The position numbers and the translations under genes were made by a program. Source: Cherax quadricarinatus (Eukaryota; Arthropoda; Malacostraca; Decapoda; Parastacidae). Taken from it: DNA of 64,000 bases. The notes below the pieces were generated by a model. It saw only the letters and a list, made by a program, of their open reading frames with translations, did no database searches and was not told the DNA's origin. Of this stretch, positions 45,325 through 57,526 are shown in pieces. How positions within the stretch are numbered: position 1 is the first letter of the stretch; each line of letters starts with the position of its first letter. The DNA lies in the NCBI RefSeq assembly GCF_038502225.1, contig NW_027195399.1, positions 62,501 to 126,500 of the forward strand, given 5' to 3'.

Positions 45325-46190
45325 TCAGGTTAAGTCAAGGGTGTTCTGAAGTTTGGAGCATTTTACAATGTAGTGGGAGAGGAAGGCATCTACAGAGACG
45401 AAGCCAGGACTAAGATTCATACAAGGAAAGTTGTGTATTAGAGAGGATTCAACAAGACGGCGACTGATAAAGTTGGAAGTAGGGAAGACAGTTTTAGCAG
45501 AAGACCAGTCTATAGGATGGCTGTGATCTCTGACGTGACAGAAAAGAGCATTGTTAGTGTCGGCATGCCTAACACTATTTTTGTGCTCCCTAAGTCTGTC
45601 AGAAGGAGATCGTCCAGTTTCTCCAAAGTATTGAAGAGGACAGGAGGAGCAAGAAATAGAGTAGACACCAGGAACATCTGTAGAGGGAGGAGAGGTATGA
45701 ACGAGATTAGTGAGAAGAGTGCTAGTCTGGTGGAAAGTAAGCTTGATGTCTAAGGGACGGAGAGAATTGTTGAGATTAGAAAGACCGGAAATGTAGGGAA
45801 GGCAGAGGACAGAAGAGTTCCCAGGAGTAGAGAGTTTGGGAGAGAAGAAATTACGTTTAACACGTGAGAAGGCAGAGTCTATGAAATGGGAAGGGTAGCC
45901 AAGACGGGAAAACAAATTATGAAGAGTGGAAATTTCTGCTGGAAGGAACTGAGGATCGCAGATGCGGAGGGCACGGAGAAAGAGGGAGATAAGAACACTT
46001 TTCTTGACAGGGGAAGCATGATAGGAAAAGTAGTGAATGTACATGCCACTGTGCATAGGTATTCGGTAAACGGAAAAGGAAAAACCTGTATCTGAGCGGT
46101 GGACATGGTCATCAAGGAAAGGAAGCAAGGAATTAGATTCCCATTCAGCTTTAAACTTAATGGAAGTGGCAAGATTATTAAGAGTTTCAA
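45325..46190 (-). pseudogene. Penelope-like element: RT C-terminus plus GIY-YIG endonuclease
   Basis: A continuous minus frame of about 288 codons from the inverted-repeat junction to the stop at 45325. N-terminal part: SIKFKAEWESNSLLPFLD, FSVYRIPMHSGMYIHYFSYH and KKSVLISLFLRALRICDPQF, the RT thumb region of Penelope-like elements. C-terminal GIY-YIG: GVYSISCSSCPLQYFGETGR (GVY...YFG), SDRLREHKNSV with the catalytic Arg, and RRLVESSLIHN with the catalytic Glu. The RT palm is missing because the copy is cut at the head-to-head junction. GIY-YIG in these elements nicks target DNA. Frame and key EN residues are intact, but the protein is partial. Confidence 0.85.
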
Positions 46191-46290
46191 GAAAAGGTTG
46201 GAAGAGATTGAAGCTCTTAATAATCTTGCCCCTTCCATTAAGTTTAAAGCTGAATGGGAATCTAATTCCTTGCTTCCTTTCCTTGATGTC
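46101..46290. repeat. ~80-bp-arm inverted repeat (head-to-head Penelope copies)
   Basis: Left arm 46101-46183 and right arm 46212-46290 are reverse complements except for one base and a 5-base gap (ATGGTCATCAAGG against ATCAAGG). The spacer is about 28 bases. Both arms encode FKAEWESNSLLPFLD in opposite directions, so two copies of the same Penelope-like RT segment are fused 5' to 5'. Confidence 0.9.
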
Positions 46291-46299
46291 CACGTCCAC

Positions 46300-46466
46300 C
46301 TATGTGACTGTATATATAAAATTACTCATTGTTACTGCCTTGTTAATTATAGTTAGTCTTAAGTTTGTTCATAATGCTCTGCATATTTAGGGGCTTTCTG
46401 TATGTACACCCATATGTAATTCACCTTTGTACAAACATTGTATCATGCTAAAATAAAGAATTATTA
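46300..46466 (+). mobile_element. retroelement 3' end with (ATT)n tail
   Basis: An AT-rich segment ending in AATAAAG then (ATT)5. It has no coding capacity. The polyadenylation-like signal followed by a simple tail suggests the 3' end of a plus-strand retroelement joined to the Penelope fragment. Confidence 0.45.
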
Positions 46467-46469
46467 TTA

Positions 46470-47629
46470 TTATTATTTTATATTTTATTTAAAAGACATG
46501 CATAGTGCATAAAAGTAAACGACAAATTACATAGCGAAAACAGTGATAAAAAAAAAATCAATACATACCTCTATTACAACAATAAGTCTTACAATATATA
46601 TTCCCAATTCTGCATAGTACATGTACTTTCCAATTAATATGGTACATCTGAAAGACACAAATCTGTACAGTAAACAATGACCATTCCAATCCTTGGAGTA
46701 ATGACATTATGCTTGGAACACTAAATCTAACCTGAAGACTCCTTGGCAGGTACATCTAATTCCTGATTGTACATCCTGCCACGGAATGTACACCTTACAT
46801 TCTGAAAACACTACCCACCCCCCTTTTTGAGCGTCAAGCCACCTGACACGTAACAATCTTTATATTTAACTTTAAATTGTATGAAATGCTTGCATTATTC
46901 CATACTGAACAACATGATACGTTCAGTATAACTCAATATATTGAGATAATATAAAAATCAATTCTACATGATTCATGTACAACGTATATCTACTAGACAC
47001 CCAAACATATCACCTTCTAAAGGAAGGTATAAATATATACATATGAAGCATACACTTTACAACACAACCAGTGAAACAAGCCAAAATCTAACCCTCTGTC
47101 ATCCATCAAATACCATACAATATATGTCAACTCAAAGGTAACCTAAACCTACGGGCTCTATAGAGCTCCCATGAAAAAACAATATGTAATAAAAACACAA
47201 GGTGAGTCAAGCTTTTCTAAAAATATTTCAATCATTCATTAAAACCACTACTAAGATGTAATTTTTTTACATAATACATAACAGTGCATGACCTTCACAC
47301 TTCGATAAGTACTGATGCCTTCCTACCACACTCAATACTTCATGTTTATATATAGATTTTGCATTCACACAGTGCACCCACATTGCCATTTCATTACACA
47401 CATACAAATAATTTCGTTTCATATATATAATATTCCATCACACTACGACATCTGTCGTCCTTTGTCAATTGCATAATTAATAATTAAATTGAAGAACTTG
47501 TATCGTTCACAACACACAACCCGCTCATCACGCAGTCAAAGGCACTTATGTCTCAGTACTATATTCATTCTCTTCCACACTAAACCCTTTCACACTATCC
47601 TTATCGGGAAGCCAGCCCGCCGCGACCCC
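46470..47629 (-). other. 3' UTR of LINE copy B
   Basis: About 1.16 kb of AT-rich, ORF-free sequence between ORF2 and the A-rich 3' end. Confidence 0.6.
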
Positions 47630-50080
47630 TTACATTACACGTAAATCCCATAAATCCCTCAACCTAAAACTCCAATAGCCCTCAGTAAAAGCAGTCTCCG
47701 AACTCCCTCCATAAATTTCCCTATTACGACACTTAGTTTTGTAAAATGTCGCAGCTAACACCTTTATCCTTTCATCTACGCCCACCTCCCTCATGGCCCA
47801 TGACGTATAAATAAAATCCGTGACCAAATTCGCCACTGCATTCTCCACCATCTTACCCCACCTATATCCAAACTTAAAGCCCGCAACACCTGCAACCCTC
47901 CCCCACCCACTAACCTAAACACCTTTCCTAACCAGACCCGCACAACTTCTATACAGTCACAAAAATATACTGCATGAAAAATTTTCTCCATGCTTCCACA
48001 CGCTCTACATTCCCCTCCCTCCCTTATCCTCCTATTGAATAGGACAACCCCAGACGGCAAAATCCCATGTAAAAATCTAAACATTACCTCCCGAACACCC
48101 GGTTTTACACGTAAATGTTTTAGACGCGTCCATATTTCGCTCCACGTATACATAGGGTATGCCCCTTCAACAGCAGCCACCACTGACCTACCTTCCACTC
48201 CTTCGAGGACCCGCAGTTTAACACACGACGGGTCCCTCACTGTCATTAAAAACCTCAACATGGCCTCACCAACTATTAAATCCCTACCCCCCCACCACCG
48301 TTGCATATCCTTACGTACTCTCACAAGTCCACCTCCCCTCCCGCACACCTCCCTTATAAAACTTCGTTTTAGGTACACGCTCATCATCCTTTTTTCCAGA
48401 AGTATAAGCCCCAGCCCTCCCCGACTGACCGGAAGTGTTAACACCGCTCTACTTAACCATTCGCAACCCGATCCCCATATAAACCTAAAAACCCCATGTT
48501 GTAAACGTTTTACCTCACGTCGCATCAGCGGGTACATGACAACCACATGCCATAACTTGCTGTACAATAACACGTTAGTCACTATTGCTCTTTGATGCAG
48601 CGTTAGTTCCGCCGCCCTCAAACCACCAAGTCTTTTCAATACTCCATCCACTATTCGCACCGAATTCACCTCTTGAGCCACCTGTGTATCTCTCACATAA
48701 ACTATCCCACACATCAATAGTTGATCCACCACACTCCACCCACCCCCTACCACCTCATCCCCATGTGTACTATCCCTTAGGTCCAGAAACTTAGTCTTCT
48801 CAACATTAATTTTCATCCCTGAAGCCACCCCAAACACATCCACCACCTTACCCACCCTAAGCAAGTCCCTATTACCTCTCACCAAAACAGTCATGTCATC
48901 CACATAACCTGCGATACCATCCCCCCCTCCCCCCGTTCATTACCCTCCCCACCTCCCGCAACACACCTCCGAATGGCCCTATAAAATGGATCCTGTATAC
49001 ACGCAAACAATATTTGCGATAGTGGGCAACCTTGGCGCAGTCCCCGTCGCATCTGTATTTTAACACCTAGCCTCCCGTTAACCTGCACCCTCATCGACGC
49101 CCCCTGAAACAATAATTTCTCCCAAGATATTATTTCTTCCCAACACATGAACCTCCATAACGCTTCCCTTTCCACACTATCATAAGCAGCCTTCCAATCT
49201 AATGCCAATACACCCCCATCATCCAACTCCCCCCGTCTCTCTATAAATTCTCGAATCATGCCATGCCCTTCATACATTGACCTTCCTGGCACCCCATATT
49301 GCCCCCTATCAATTACCTTACCTCTCACCCTCTTGATTCTGTTCCCTAATATTCTCGTGAACAACTTATAATCTCCACACATAAGCGAAAGGGCCCGATA
49401 ATCCATTACCGTCGACGGCTTTCCTTTTGGTACCAACACCACAACGGCCGTCCGTTGCTGCTTTCCTATTACTGCAGCCACCTTAAGTATGTTAAACAAC
49501 CTTACTAAAAAAAACCTCAGAACTCCCCAATTCTTTACGTAAAAATAATTTGGCAGCCCATCTATACCCGGCGCTTTTCCCAAGCTCACCCCTGACAACG
49601 CCTGCCAAATCTCACACTCCGTAATCGGCCCACCTAATGCCTCTCGATCTTGACCATCAAGCTCACACTGCACATACCCTCCCATTTTCCCTAATGCCAC
49701 TTCACGGATGCCCACGCTTTGCATATAAGACTTAAACCAAGCATCTACATATCCACTCATACCCTCCGTCGTTACCAATGCTTGACCCGCTCTATACCCT
49801 TCCATCCTTACATGTACGTTTAACCCCATCATCTCCATCGTCACTCTCCTCTTTCTCTGGCCCCTTAACACGCAAGCCGACGGCCGATCACCCCATAGCA
49901 CTTCTTCCAATCCTCCCATAATTCGCGCACCATCAAAACGCTCGTTTTGCAATACCCTAATACTTTCCTTTAAACCCTCAATGTCCTGCACTGGATAGCT
50001 TGCTCCTCCTCTTGCGTAACAGTCACGCAGCTGCCCTTCAAGATATCTTTGAAACCCATACTTTAACTGATTATATTCCC
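47630..50080 (-). pseudogene. LINE copy B ORF2: reverse transcriptase, frameshifted
   Basis: Two long pieces. 49991-48891 carries the pre-RT linker (RPSACVLRGQRKRR), LGKAPGIDGLPNYFY, MDYRALSLMCGDYKLFTRIL, GVPGRSMYEGHGMIREFI, LALDWKAAYDSVEREAL (motif A) and RRGLRQGCPLSQILFACIQD (motif B). 48903-47791 carries VDDMTVLVRGN (motif C, catalytic Asp pair kept), the C-terminal domain with VMFRFLHGILPSGVVLFNRR, and CRACGSMEKIFHAVYFC. A frameshift in the homopolymeric C runs near 48920-48935 separates motifs B and C. A second break near 47800-47850 precedes the last piece (47851-47630). Confidence 0.85.
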
Positions 50081-50084
50081 ACCC

Positions 50085-50347
<263 letters not shown>

Positions 50348-50699
50348 GGATTTTCTTTTTATTTAAAACACAATACATAGCTTAACATAAAACTCCTTAA
50401 ACAAGGGTTGATATACATTTAATATAAATACATTATGAATCACAATCCCTCAGGACGTATAATAGCAAAATAAACACAATATTAACAGACAAAGAGGTTA
50501 CACAAATACACTAGAACATATCGCTTATGACAGAACATAACATTAAGAAGGATGGGTAATCTTAATCTTATTTACACAAGAACAACAACAAGGACATAAC
50601 ATGCAGCTGATCCCTGTAACAGGGTCAATAATATAATGTAAAAACAAAAAACAAAATTAAAGCCATAATCCCATTAGGTATACACTATTTACATAATAT

Positions 50700-51255
50700 T
50701 ACAAACGTCACGCCAGAAAGTTGAACCACTTTCACACCACACAGCTCAGAAAAATTCTTGGCATCAAATGGCAAGATAAGATCCCAGACACAGAAGTGCT
50801 GACTACAGCTGGCCTGCCTAGCATCTACATCATCCTAATGCAGACACAGCTTCGCTGGGCAGGTCACGCTTCTCGCATGCCAGACCACCGGCTGCCAAAG
50901 AAACTCTTGTTTGGCGAACTGCAGCATGGAAAGTGCTCTCAAGGAGGCCAAAAGAAGCGCTATAAGGACACCCTTAAGACTGCTCTGAAAGCTTTCAACT
51001 TCAACCACACCATGTGGGAACTGATAGCTCAGGACAGGAATGAGTGGTGAGCAGTTGTCCAGAAAGGGGCAACATCCTGCGAGGCAAGCAGAATCTCACT
51101 AGCTGAGCAGCGCAGGCAGGCGAGGAAGACCAGAGCCATCAGACCCCTCGATGCCGCCACCCTTTCCTCTCCACACTGTCAGAGAACGTTTCGTGCGCGG
51201 ATTGGCCTGACATGTCATTTGCGTACCCACCAACTTCGACCCCAGGATGACTAGA
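50700..51255 (+). pseudogene. LINE protein C-terminus with C2H2 finger (relic)
   Basis: Frame 50721-51050 reads TTQLRKILGIKWQDKIPDTE, LRWAGHASRMPDHRLPKKLL, HGKCSQGGQKKRYKDTLKTA. An in-frame TGA at 51048-51050 follows NEW. The same frame continues to a C2H2 finger (CQRTFRARIGLTCHLRTH, preceded by a further Cys region) ending near 51250. This is the 3' end of a LINE polyprotein of a family different from the host LINE and in opposite orientation. The clade was not determined. Confidence 0.7.
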
Positions 51256-51847
51256 TGGTCCTCGTCGAATCGACGGACAAACAACAACACAAACAACACT
51301 GTGACATATTATCAAGGTACAATACAATAAGAAGAATATTACGATAAATATATCGGTTACTCACAACCTGCACAAATAATCAATAATTGAAAGGACCTAC
51401 AGCACAATCTCATGATAGAACAAAGTACATACTCTTACCCAACTAACCCCCCAGTACATTAAGTTCCCTACAGTCACACATATTCGCCTCATCACAAGTC
51501 TTACGAGTCAGTCACAAAACTAGAAAAGCCATAAGCATTCCGCGCTCATTTACAGGCTATACACATTATATAATATAGCAATAAAATGCTCGGTACAATC
51601 ACATAAAACCCCGTTTGCCAGGGCAAAGCCTAAAGGTAAATCAAGTACTTCAACAAAGAAAGAAAGCAGTATACTCTGACATAAGACAGCTATAACACAT
51701 TATATAACTGCACCACCACATCCACTCACACAACCACATTCACCACAACCACACATTACACTGATACACACAGTAACACAGCCCTTGTGCATACCCAACC
51801 CCGGAGACGAGCCCGTTCCATCCCCTGAACTTCAACCCTCCCCTCTT
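51256..51847 (-). other. 3' UTR part of LINE copy C
   Basis: ORF-free AT- and CA-rich sequence between the nested LINE fragment and ORF2 of copy C. Confidence 0.5.
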
Positions 51848-54800
51848 TCACAACGCTAACAATGCTCTCACACTCATACTACGATACCCTGCTGAAAAAG
51901 CCTGGTCCCAGCGACTTCCATATATTCCCCGATTACAACACAACGTTCTATTAATGGTCGCCGCCAACACCCTTTTGTGCACCTCCCAATCTCCATTCCC
52001 TCTCATTGCCCAGGATACAAAAACAAAATCTGCAATTATATATGTGATTGCACGTTGCACAGGCGCCTCTATGCCTCCCACGTCCAAACTTAACGCCCTC
52101 AATACTGATATCCCGCCCCCTCCCACTGTCCTCAGAACCTTACCCATCCATTACCTGATACTCCCTAAATTATCACAAAAATACACTACATGAAATGCCG
52201 TCTCCTCATCCCCGCACACCCGACATGCGCCCTCCACCATCAACCCTCTTTCCCTAAGTGCAGCACCCGACGGCAGTATACCATGGAGAAAATGGAAAAA
52301 TACCTCTCGCACATTTGGTCGCACACGCATCAACCATAACCTCTCCCATATATCCTCCCATGCATACATAGGGTAGATACCCTCAGCCTTCGCGACTACC
52401 TTCGCCCCTACAGCAAGCTCTAAAACACCCACCCGAACTTTATTAGGGTCCCGGACATGCAGCAATGCCCGCAACACGTCTTTACACACCCTCATCTCCG
52501 ACCCTCCCCACCACATTCGCGCTTCTTCATGTAAGTCATTCACGCCCTTCCCCGCTTGTCCCCGCACACGGCGTAACCCCCACTTTAAATAAATACACTT
52601 GACTCTTAACCGTAAATCAATCAACCCCAATCCTCCTCTGTTGATTGGTAGGGTAACCACACTCCTACTCAACCATTCACACCCGGAACCCCAAAGAAAA
52701 TGGAAAACCCTCCTTAACAGCCTCGTAACATCTGGACCTGCTAACAGATATACTGCTGCCACGTGCCAGACTTTATTGTATAACAACACATTCACAACAA
52801 TCGCACGCCTATGTACTGTCAAATGAGTTGGTCTCAACCCATCCAAGCGCCCAACCATTCGATCCACAACAAGTCCAAAATTAACCATCCTCGCCTCTCT
52901 CGCACTACCCATATACACTATCCCACACACTTTTATCCTGTCCACCATATTCCAATGTACATTCCATCCCCAACTCTCTCTCCCCACCCAATCTCCTAAG
53001 ACCAGTAATTTTGATTTCCCCACATTAACTCTTAAACCGGTAACCCCCACGAAATTATCAATAACATCCTCTACCGCATGTAAACTCCTCAGTGTTCGCA
53101 TGAGTATTGTCGTGTCATCCACGTACCCTATTATTCCCTGCTCTCCACTTCCTACTCCCCAATCCACCTCCATACACACTCCCACTGTTAAATAGGCAAA
53201 CAACAATTGAGACAGGGGACAACCCTGCCTAATACCCCGACCCATGGATACCCACTCCCCCAACTTCCCATTTGCCTGTACACACACTCCCACACCTTCA
53301 TACAATGTCTCTGCCCAATGCACCACCTCCTCCCCAAAACCGTGCCTCCTTAATATGTACCACAACACCTCACGTTCTACAATATCATACGCCGCCTGCC
53401 AATCTAACGCTAAGACACTCCCCCCCTGCTCCCCTCCCGACCCTTCCACAAAATTCTTTATAATACTATGCCTGTCATACATCATCCTCCCAGACACACC
53501 ATATTGTCCTCTCACAACCACTCTATCCACCACACACTTCAGCCTATTTCCCAAAATTTTTGAAAAAATCTTATAATCAGCACACAGCAGTGATATTATC
53601 CTAAAGTCCCGCACTGTGTCTTGTCGCTCACATTTTGGTATTAAAACCACAACCACAGTTCCCTGCAACCTGCCCATCCTCCCCTCCCTCTTCATCGTGT
53701 TCATTAGTTTTACTAAGAAGGACTTCAACACACTCCAATGGCTCACATAAAACTCGCAGGACAAGCCATCCAAACCTGGTGCCTTACCTCGTGCCATCCC
53801 CTCTTAAGCCCTCCACACCTCCCCTTCTTCAATATCCCCCCCAACGCCATGCGATCACTGCCACTTAGCACACAAGATACATTCTCCCCTAACCCCCCAA
53901 AAGCCCTCACATCCACCCCTGCACTCAGTAAATTTCTTCCAAACCACCTATCCACATAATCACTCATTGCCTCCGTTGTTCTTAACTCCTGTCCCGCCCT
54001 ATATCCACCTAAGTCCTCATGTACCACCAGCCTATCAATTTCCATAGCCATACGGCACTGCCTCTGTCCCCATAACACACAGGCCGATGGGCGATCACCC
54101 CACACCGCCTCTTCAAATCCACCCTTCACTCTCACTGCATCAAATCTGTTATTCTGCAGATCTCGAATCATCCCTTTTAACAACTCGATTTTCTCCACGG
54201 GATACTGCCCTGCCTGCATGCCCCTCTCATACCAACCTTGCAACCTACCCTTGAAATACTGCTGCAACCCGTATGTCATCCAACCCTGGTACTTTCCCCA
54301 TCGCACATAAAACTACCGGATCCTCTCCTTAGCTATCCCAGCAAGTCACCCACATCCCTACCCTCTCCCCACAAATTCTCCCATATTGTCCCAAAATCTA
54401 ACCACGCCTCCTCCACCCCAAGAATTCTCACATTTAACTTCCAATACCCTGGATACCTCTTAGGCAAGCTGGCCCAAGTCAAGTCCACATAAACAGCTCT
54501 ATGATCCATGTATACAGCATCTACTGTACGCACGCACATCACCCACACACTCCTCGTCACATATAACCTATATAGCCTGGCCGCGTATCCCCGTCTATGA
54601 AACGTATGCTTAACCATCAGGTCCCTACCTCCAATGACATCCCTTAACCCCATGCCCAGCAAAAGATCCCTTAGGCTAACCAAAAAACACTCTGTCCCCC
54701 GTGGCTCCACATCCTTTCTACATACTACACAAGTCTAATCACCGCCTACGATTGTTACCGAGGGAAGAGATCGCAAATGATAAATCAAAACATCACGCAC

Positions 54801-55073
54801 AAACTCATTCTTCACCCGTACATCACGCTCCGCTGGCGCATACACGCAAACCACTGCCAGTCGCTCACCCCTCCACCATCCATCTACCCGGAGTACCCTA
54901 CCCTCCTCCCCTCCCTCACATCTAATTACAACAAACGGGCTTGTCTCCTGAATCAGGATCCCAACCCCACCCTTCAAACGTTCCGAATATGCCACAAACA
55001 CACAATATCCAGCCACATTCAAATCCCGACCATCCTTAAAATTATGCTCCTGAACAAACATAATATCTGGCAC
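51848..55073 (-). pseudogene. LINE copy C ORF2: endonuclease-reverse transcriptase, interrupted
   Basis: The most complete ORF2 of the family. EN: 55073-54735 (DIMFVQEHNFKDGRDLN with the QE motif, VCVYAPAERD) and 54710-54333 (LRDVIGGRDLMVKHTFHRRG). Linker: 54306-53743 (RPSACVLWGQRQCRMAMEID). RT: 53797-52151 with GKAPGLDGLSCEFYV, LLCADYKIFSKILGNRL, QYGVSGRMMYDRHSIIKNFV, LALDWQAAYDIVEREVL (A), MGRGIRQGCPLSQLLFAYL (B) and IGYVDDTTILM (C, intact YVDD). C-terminus: FHFLHGILPSGAALRERGLM and CRVCGDEETAFHVVYFC. An in-frame TAA at 52153-52151 precedes the last 100 codons (52147-51848). Frame breaks occur near 54720, 54320 and 53780. Confidence 0.87.
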
Positions 55074-55150
55074 AATGCCTCAAAAATCCCTGGAGCCACA
55101 AACGCTTCACATCCACACACATCTCATTTACAATTACAGTCATACACCTG

Positions 55151-56310
55151 TGTGATGGCCCCCTGCCAAACTAGTGGTTAGATTGTTAACCTGCCGGCCT
55201 GCAGTACCACTGGGTACGTCATCAGACCCAATGTGGGGACTGCTGAGCTGGCCTTAGAAGCAGTATTCACCAGACCACCTTACGGTGTATATCAACTGGT
55301 CTTAGAGGCAGTAGACAGTACTCACCAGACCACCTTACGGTGTACATCTACTGGCCTTAGAGAGTATTTACAAGACTACCTCAAGGAGCACAATTGTAGG
55401 TGATGTCTACGGACTCACCACCAACTCTAGTCAACTGCGGGCCAAGTCATGCTGACGCTGTTGTAGTGTGGCACTGAATGAAGAAAAGGTCGGAGTGTGA
55501 CACTGAAAAAGGCTGGGATCGTAGTGTGACACTGAAGGAAGTATGAAAGAGTGTAACACTGAAGATAATAGGATCGTAGTGGAACACTGAGAGACGAGGG
55601 TGTCGTGTGACACTGAAGAAGATAGGATCGTAGTGTGACACTGACGAATAGTGTCATGTGACAGATTGCTGGCCTCTGAGAAGAAAGACGCTATGCGGGT
55701 GATAGCCGAGTGTGTGGCACAGAGAACGAGCGTCATAACAGATAAGGGTGTCGTGAGACAGGAGTGTAGTATAACTCCATGTAATTAGTGACTGAGTGTG
55801 ACACAGTAGACATGTGTGTGTAATGCAGAGCTGACACTGTTGTAGTGTGACTCTGACAATAGTGTTATGGAGAGAAGGAGCATCACAACACAGACAAGGG
55901 TGTCATGTGACACAGAGAAAGAGCGTAATAACAGATAAGGGTGTTGTGAGACAGGAGTGTAGTATAACTCCATGTAATTAGTGACTGAGTGTGACACAGT
56001 AGTGTCAAGAGTTGTACCCCTGTGTGTGGTAGGGTCGTAAATTAATTATAATTTATTATTTTAGGATTTATATGTATATATCTGTACAAAGTAAATATAA
56101 TTCATTATTGTAACATGTATATATATATGTACCAGAGATAATAGGTTTTTATTAGATGTTAATATATTAAAGATTATTTATTATACAATACCTCTAGACC
56201 AAAGATAGTTTTTATATGCTAGTAAAAATTATAAATTGTTTGTGTGTATTAAGTATCCCGAACTTTTATATTACTGCACTAGTGGAAGCCCAACTAGTGT
56301 TTTTGTAATA
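55151..56310 (+). repeat. left LTR of the TRIM-like element
   Basis: 1160 bp. It contains a GTGTGACACTGAA-type degenerate tandem repeat (about 55455-55650), two copies of an ~75-bp block with ATAACTCCATGTAATTAGTG (about 55733-55808 and 55930-56003) and an AT-rich segment with TATATATATA near 56110. Compared with the right LTR it carries about 22, 47 and 25 extra bases at three places and otherwise few differences. Confidence 0.82.
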
Positions 56311-56312
56311 TA

Positions 56313-56328
56313 TGGGGGCCTGTCCGGG
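56313..56328 (+). promoter_or_regulatory. primer-binding site, tRNA-Pro-like
   Basis: TGGGGGCCTGTCCGGG two bases after the LTR end. The canonical tRNA-Pro site is TGGGGGCTCGTCCGGG, so the two differ at two adjacent positions. This fixes element orientation as plus. Confidence 0.7.
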
Positions 56329-56406
56329 ATATGATCATCAAGGATTATTTCTGGGATGATCTATTCTGGGATAACAGTTCGGGATACGTATTACATTAAT
56401 CTTTGT

Positions 56407-56414
56407 GGTGGGGG
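56407..56414 (+). promoter_or_regulatory. short polypurine-tract candidate
   Basis: GGTGGGGG directly before the right LTR start at 56415, where a plus-strand primer is expected. Short and with one T, so only moderately convincing. Confidence 0.5.
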
Positions 56415-57479
56415 TGTGACGGCCCCCTGAGAAATGGCAGTACCACTGGGTATGTCATCAGACCCAATGTGGGGACTGCTGAGCCGGCCTTAGAAGCAGT
56501 ATTCACCAGACCACCTTACGGTGTATATCACCTGGTCTTAGAGGCAGTAGACAGTACTCACCAGACCACCCTACGGTGTATATCTACTGGCCTTAGAGAG
56601 TATTTACAAGACTACCTCAAGGAGTACAATTGTAGGTGATGTCTATGGACTCACCATCGACTCTAGTCAACTGCAGGCCAAGTCATGCTGACGCTATTGT
56701 AGTGTGACACTGAATGAAGATAGGGTCAGAGTGTGACACTGAAAAAGGCTGGGACTGTAGCGTGACGCTGAAGGAAGTACGAGAGAGTGTAACACTCAAG
56801 TAAGATAATAGGATTGTAGTGGAACACTGAGAGATGAGGGTGTCGTGTGACACTGAAGGAGATAGGATCGTAGTGTGACACTGATGAATAGTGTCATGTG
56901 ACAGATTGCTGGCCTCTGAGATTAAAGACGCTATGCGGGTGATAGCCGAGTATGTGACACAGAGAAAGAGTGTCATAACAGATAAGGGTGTCGTGAGACA
57001 GGAGTGTAGTATAACTCCATGTAATTAGTGACTGAGTGTGACACAGTAGATACTTTTGTGTGATGCAGAGCTGAGGCTGTTGTAGTGTGACACTGACAAT
57101 AGTATCATGGAGAGAAGGAGCATCACAACATGGGTGTTGTGAGACAGGAGTGTAGTATAACTCCATGTAATTAGTGACTGAGTGTGACACAGTAGTGGTA
57201 GGGTAGTAAATTAATTATAATTTATTATTTTAGGATTTATATGTATATATCTGTACAAAGTAATTATAATTCATTATTGTAACATGTATATATATATGTA
57301 CCAGAGATAATAGGTTTTTATTAGATGTTAATATATTAAAGATTATTTATTATATAATACCTCTAGACCAAAGATTGTTTTTATATGCTAGCAAAAATGA
57401 TAAATTGTTTGTGTGCATTAAGTATCTCGAACTTTTATATTACTGCACTAGTGGAAGCCCAACTAGTGTTTTTGTAATA
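56415..57479 (+). repeat. right LTR of the TRIM-like element
   Basis: 1065 bp, same ends and internal order as the left LTR, without the three extra blocks. The last bases TTTTTGTAATA are followed by the ACCTG duplication and then by LINE sequence. Confidence 0.82.
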
Positions 57480-57526
57480 ACCTGAAACCTTTGTGAAGGG
57501 TTTTACATTCTGCCTTGGAACTCCTT

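Larger units (their letters stand above)
55151..57479 (+). mobile_element. TRIM-like non-autonomous LTR retrotransposon
   Basis: Two direct LTRs (1160 and 1065 bp) separated by only 104 bp. They start TGTGAYGGCCCCCTG and end TTTTTGTAATA. A 5-bp duplication, ACCTG, flanks the whole at 55146-55150 and 57480-57484. Two bases after the left LTR is TGGGGGCCTGTCCGGG (56313-56328), 14 of 16 bases like the tRNA-Pro primer site used by many retroelements. A GGTGGGGG purine/G tract abuts the right LTR. No coding frame is present, so mobilisation would need proteins from another LTR element. Orientation is inferred from the primer site and G tract. Confidence 0.82.

Noticed and set aside
47990..48595. 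201-codon plus-strand frame
   Set aside because: Antisense shadow of LINE copy B ORF2.
55427..57190. Short minus frames with Ser/His-rich repeats
   Set aside because: They lie inside the two LTRs, arise from the GTGTGACACTGAA-type repeats and occur in duplicate.
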